From Salinibacterium sp. ZJ450 (GTDB lineage: Bacteria; Actinomycetota; Actinomycetes; Actinomycetales; Microbacteriaceae): a stretch of 64,000 bases of DNA. Made by a program: the position numbers and the translations under genes. This document shows positions 60,684 to 64,000 of the stretch, one piece after another. Numbering within the stretch: position 1 is the first letter of the stretch; every line of letters starts with the position of its first letter. Location: positions 1,364,001-1,428,000 of the forward strand of contig NZ_CP061771.1 in the NCBI RefSeq assembly GCF_011751885.2, in the 5' to 3' direction. The notes under the pieces were generated by a model. It was not told where the DNA came from. It saw only the letters and a program-made list of their open reading frames with translations, and did no database searches.

Positions 60684-61331
60684 ATGGAATCCGATGTGTG
60701 GGCCCTCGTCCCAGACCTGTTCGGCACATTCTTCTTCGCGGTGTCCGGTTGCCTGCTGGCCGCCCAACGAGGGTTTGACATCATCGGCTCGCTGCTGCTC
60801 GGAACTCTTACGGGAGTCGGCGGTGGTGTGCTGAGGGACGCGATTCTGGGGCGGGTGCCCACCGCCTTCGCGGAACCGGTGTATTTCATCCCGCCGGTGG
60901 CCGCTGCACTGGTGGTGTTCTTTCTTCTTCATGCTTTCCAGCGCTTTCGCCGAGCACTGCTGGTGTTCGATGCCGGTGGGCTCGCCCTGTTCTGCACCAC
61001 CGGAACCATCATCGCTTTGCAGGCGGGTGTGAACCCCGTGTCGGCGGCGGTGCTCGGCGTGACGACGGGGGTCGGCGGTGGGCTGATGCGCGACGTGGTG
61101 GCGAACCGGGTGCCTCAGTTGTTCAATCCGCGGGACCTGTATGCGGTGCCGGCGATGCTCGGGGCGGCGGCGACCGCGGTGCTCTGGACGCTGGGACTGC
61201 TGAATTTCTGGACCGGGTTCGCCGTGGCCGCTGTGGTGTTCGCGTTCCGGGTCGTCGGGTTGCGCTTCCGCTGGCATGTGCCCCTTGCCGCGTCGGGCGT
61301 GGAGCCGCACAAGGGGCATAACGACTCGTAA
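60684..61331 (+). CDS. TRIC-like (UPF0126) cation-channel family membrane protein
   Basis: 215 aa, about seven spans in two repeats, each with a glycine-rich motif: TGVGGGVLRDAILGRVP and TGVGGGLMRDVVANRVP. This doubled GGGxxRD pattern defines the trimeric intracellular cation channel/UPF0126 family. Probable monovalent-cation channel. Alone on the strand; ATG 60684. Confidence 0.92.
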   Translation: MESDVWALVPDLFGTFFFAVSGCLLAAQRGFDIIGSLLLGTLTGVGGGVLRDAILGRVPTAFAEPVYFIPPVAAALVVFFLLHAFQRFRRALLVFDAGGLALFCTTGTIIALQAGVNPVSAAVLGVTTGVGGGLMRDVVANRVPQLFNPRDLYAVPAMLGAAATAVLWTLGLLNFWTGFAVAAVVFAFRVVGLRFRWHVPLAASGVEPHKGHNDS

Positions 61332-61449
61332 TCGGCGTGTGGTTTCTGCTCGGATCTTGCGTCTTTCGCCGCGGCGGGGCCGGACGTATGCTGACTCCAC
61401 AGTCGACCCGGGGGCTGGTCTCGTCACGATCTACGGGAGACGAACTGAC

Positions 61450-62982
61450 ATGAGCAGCAACACGGCGGCAGTGAAATCCGCAACCGGCTGGAAGCCCACC
61501 GATCGGTGGCTTTTCGGAATCGTTCTGGCGGTTATCAACTTCTGGCTATTCGCCCAGACCCTGCTCAACGTCATCCCCGGGATACAGGATGAGCTCGGCA
61601 TTGAGCGCACCGTGGGAAACCTTGCAGTGGCCGTGACCTCACTGTTTTCCGGGATCTTCATCGTGGTCGCCGGCGGCCTCGCCGACCGGATCGGTCGCGT
61701 CAAGATCCTCAACGCCGGCATCGTCCTGAGCATCATCGGCTCCCTGCTGATCGCCCTGACCCCGGCCGATGGCGGCGTCGTCACCTCGATCATGTTGTTG
61801 GTCGGACGCGCTGTCCAGGGACTGTCGGCCGCCTGCGTCATGCCTTCCAGCCTGGCGTTGATCAAGGCCTTCTACGAGGACAAGCAGCGTCAGCGTGCCC
61901 TGTCCTTCTGGTCCATCGGGTCGTGGGGCGGTTCCGGGTTCTGTGCGCTGTTCGGCGGTCTGATGGCCACGTCGTTCCTCGGCTGGCGGTCCATCTTCTG
62001 GATCTCGATCGTGCTCTCGATCGTGGCGATATTCTTGCTCCGCGGCACACCTGAATCCAAGGCGCCCGCCGCACCCGGCGGGGAACACAAACGCTTCGAC
62101 TGGTCCGGGCTGATCTGTTTCATCATCGCCCTGGTGGCGCTGAACGTGTACATCTCACAGGGGCCCAGCATCGGCTGGCTGAGCATCACCGGCATCGTGT
62201 TGCTCGTGCTATTCGTGGTCTTCGGCATCCTGTTCTTCCAGCTGGAGTCGACCAAGAGCAACTCGTTTGTGGATCTGAAGGTGTTCGGCAACCTGACCTT
62301 CACCGGCGCGACGGTGTCCAACTTCCTGCTCAACGGTGCCGCGGGCACGCTCATCGTTGCCTTGGGACTCGTGCAGGTCGCCGCCGGGTTCTCTTCTCTG
62401 CAGTCGGGTCTGTTGACGCTCGGCTACCTGATCGCAATCCTGTCCACCATCCGGGTTGGTGAGAAGCTGCTGCAACGGCTCGGGCCGCGCAAGCCGATGA
62501 TCTGGGGCTGCCTGATCACCGGGTTCGGCATCCTGATGTGTTCGATGACGTTCGTGCTGGTCGAGCAGTACGTCATCCTGGCCTTCATCGGATTCACCCT
62601 GTTCGGCATCGGCCTCGGGTTCTATGCCACCCCGTCCACCGACGCGGCGCTGGCCAACGTGCCGGCCGACCAGGCGGGCGCTGCTGCGGGTATCTACAAG
62701 ATGGCGTCCTCGCTGGGAAACGCCATCGGTGTGGCGATCTCCGCGGCGCTGTACGTGGCAGCCCAGTCTGTGGACCCGGAGTTTGTTCAGAGCCTGGGGT
62801 TGTTCGTCGGCAATCAGGAGAACCTGGGGCTGCGCTTCGGCGGGGCGGTGGGACTGCTGTTCAACCTGCTCATGGTGATGGTCGCCGTCATTTCCGTCAT
62901 CCTCACCGTGCCTCGCCACCGGACCAAGGCCGAGGAAGAAGCCCATCCGGAGGTTCCGGCGCCGCCGCCCATCGGCAACTGA
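61450..62982 (+). CDS. MFS transporter (14-TM type)
   Basis: 510 aa from ATG 61450 with GGGAG upstream. About 14 spans; GGLADRIGRVKIL is the loop 2-3 MFS motif and GRAVQGLSAACVMPSSLAL the TM4 drug-exporter-like motif. Closest in layout to SdrM/QacA-like pumps. Export substrate unknown. Transcribed alone. Confidence 0.9.
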   Translation: MSSNTAAVKSATGWKPTDRWLFGIVLAVINFWLFAQTLLNVIPGIQDELGIERTVGNLAVAVTSLFSGIFIVVAGGLADRIGRVKILNAGIVLSIIGSLLIALTPADGGVVTSIMLLVGRAVQGLSAACVMPSSLALIKAFYEDKQRQRALSFWSIGSWGGSGFCALFGGLMATSFLGWRSIFWISIVLSIVAIFLLRGTPESKAPAAPGGEHKRFDWSGLICFIIALVALNVYISQGPSIGWLSITGIVLLVLFVVFGILFFQLESTKSNSFVDLKVFGNLTFTGATVSNFLLNGAAGTLIVALGLVQVAAGFSSLQSGLLTLGYLIAILSTIRVGEKLLQRLGPRKPMIWGCLITGFGILMCSMTFVLVEQYVILAFIGFTLFGIGLGFYATPSTDAALANVPADQAGAAAGIYKMASSLGNAIGVAISAALYVAAQSVDPEFVQSLGLFVGNQENLGLRFGGAVGLLFNLLMVMVAVISVILTVPRHRTKAEEEAHPEVPAPPPIGN

Positions 62983-63006
62983 GCGCACCTCCCGCTTCGC
63001 GCCGCC

Positions 63007-63366
63007 CTACGGGGTTCGGTCCACGATCCCGACGAAACGCGAACCGATGCCGTAGACCTCCTCGCGGGCGAGCCCGGCGGCGGGTTCAGGAAGCTCCAGC
63101 AGGTCGTGGTCATCGCAACTGAGGTAGGTGAACTCTGGCCACCACTTCTTCGGGCGGGCAGCTTCGGTGTATCCGCAGATGTCGCAGGTGAGCTGCACCC
63201 AGACCGGCTTGCCGGTGCGATTGGCGCGGGACTGCGCCAGCCAGGGCGGGGGATTCTTGTCGAGGTCCGCGATCTCGTCCTCGGTCATCCTGGTGGGAAG
63301 GCCATGACGGGTCGCCATCTCGAGCGGGATGTCGAGACGCAGTGCCGCGTCACGTCTGCTGATCAT
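63007..63366 (-). CDS. Small protein with a single zinc-ribbon-like CxxC knuckle
   Basis: 119 aa. N-terminal MISRRDAALRLDIPLEMA looks like a short recognition helix, and the middle holds TCDICGY and a further Cys-His at SCDDHDLLEL. One metal site of three Cys and one His is possible. The start has no obvious strong ribosome-binding site. Function unknown. Confidence 0.65.
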   Translation of the reverse strand: MISRRDAALRLDIPLEMATRHGLPTRMTEDEIADLDKNPPPWLAQSRANRTGKPVWVQLTCDICGYTEAARPKKWWPEFTYLSCDDHDLLELPEPAAGLAREEVYGIGSRFVGIVDRTP

Positions 63367-63418
63367 TCAGACAAGGATAGTCGCCCACCCGGGGCGACCA
63401 TCCCTGTCTCGAGAAGGG

Positions 63419-64000
63419 TCAGGCGGCCTCGAGCTCGATCACCGGAAGCTTGTCCAGGCCCTGGCTGGAGTTGTTGATCTTGCGCTCCGGCTGCCCGACG
63501 CTGAATAACCGCACCCGGCGCACCAGCGCGTCGATCACCGCGAACGCCTCCAGGCGGGCGAGGCCCTGCCCGGCGCAGGCGTGCACCCCGTAGCCGAATG
63601 ACAGGTGGTCGACCGGGTTGCGCTTGACCAGGAACGTATCCGGGTCCTCATAGTGGCGGGGGTCGCGGTTTCCCGACCCGAACAGCAGCGCCACGTGCGC
63701 GCCAGCCGGAATGACCGTTCCGTCGACCTCGATGTCCTCCTTGACGAGTCGCCCCTGCGCGATCATCAGTGCCTCGTACCGCACGACCTCGTTGAACGCC
63801 GACGAGATCAGCGACGGGTCATCCCGCACCAGCTGGTACTGATCGGGATGCGCCGCGAACTGCGCGATGGCGTTACCGATCGCGGCAACCGTCGTGTCCA
63901 TTCCGGCGGCAACATACTGGTGGATGATCTGCCCGCAGCTCTCCTTCGGGATGTCACCGCGTTCCCCGGCGTCGAAGATGGCGCGTCCCATGCTGCCCTC
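63419..64000 (-). CDS. Cytochrome P450, C-terminal part (5' end beyond the window)
   Basis: About 194 codons are visible. The frame is open to the window edge, so the ATG at 63991 is internal. The I-helix motif AGMDTT, the K-helix ExxR (NEVVRYE) and the haem loop FGYGVHACAGQ with its axial Cys are all in order. A haem monooxygenase for small substrates; which one cannot be told. Redox partners are not visible. Confidence 0.94.
   Translation of the reverse strand, partial: EGSMGRAIFDAGERGDIPKESCGQIIHQYVAAGMDTTVAAIGNAIAQFAAHPDQYQLVRDDPSLISSAFNEVVRYEALMIAQGRLVKEDIEVDGTVIPAGAHVALLFGSGNRDPRHYEDPDTFLVKRNPVDHLSFGYGVHACAGQGLARLEAFAVIDALVRRVRLFSVGQPERKINNSSQGLDKLPVIELEAA

Noticed and set aside
1-64000. 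CRISPR array
   Set aside because: No regularly spaced repeat of 23-47 bases and no Cas-like protein were seen.

Overview
The window looks like chromosome of a high-GC Gram-positive actinobacterium, most likely Microbacteriaceae or close Micrococcales (inference). The signs are high GC, many GTG starts, an IdeR/DtxR-type iron box, an actinobacterial EF-G-like paralogue, an ECF41 sigma factor and a PxKF-domain secreted protein. No taxon can be fixed from the sequence alone.

Layout. (1) About 1-10594 is an accessory, visibly AT-richer segment that reads as the distal part of an island integrated into a proline tRNA gene. It carries a leader ORF plus a large YobI-type membrane P-loop NTPase, a small two-helix membrane protein, a frameshifted gene, and a tightly coupled three-gene operon (multi-TM protein, 181-aa protein, 804-aa helical-repeat protein) that I cannot assign to a described system. 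It ends at a 3' tRNA-Pro fragment (10558-10594), the probable attachment site. An IS481-family element (10596-11876) sits exactly at the 3' end of that fragment, flanked by 16-bp direct repeats, and the tRNA-type terminator follows the IS. (2) 12.0-18.8 kb holds core-like genes: two DUF1801 proteins, a NYN/OST-HTH protein, a collagen-like membrane protein, an M24 peptidase, a PxKF secreted protein and an isoprenylcysteine-methyltransferase-like protein. (3) 18.9-21.6 kb is a three-gene operon: KAS III-like enzyme, haem-oxygenase-fold putative diiron oxidase, and a conserved unknown. (4) 23.4-28.8 kb is an ECF41 regulon. Two divergent, letter-perfect TGTCACA-N16-CGTC promoters face apart at 24410-24475. 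They drive an SDR plus an internally deleted 44-aa DoxX remnant on one side, and an epimerase, the sigma factor, a SRPBCC-like gene and a dNTPase on the other. (5) 28.9-34.8 kb: DHA2 efflux pump with a palindromic operator, a possible IS3-end scar, AI-2E-type permease, DUF1269 protein and a PucR-type regulator. (6) 34.9-43.7 kb: small enzymes and membrane proteins, including a VOC gene broken by one base. (7) 43.8-46.5 kb: two-component system. (8) 46.6-55.4 kb: EF-G-like GTPase with a non-canonical G4 motif, secreted metallophosphoesterase, LURP-one protein, DUF4062-NTPase-TPR protein, GNAT and DNA polymerase IV. (9) 55.5-59.4 kb: iron-siderophore ABC importer behind an IdeR box. (10) 59.4-64.0 kb: M20 amidohydrolase, TRIC-like channel, MFS pump, small CxxC protein and the C-terminal part of a cytochrome P450 running off the window.

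The strongest candidates for something undescribed are the 6661-10312 operon next to the YobI NTPase in the tRNA island, the KAS III/diiron-oxidase/unknown triad, and the ECF41 regulon with its shortened DoxX product. Functions beyond family level are inference throughout.
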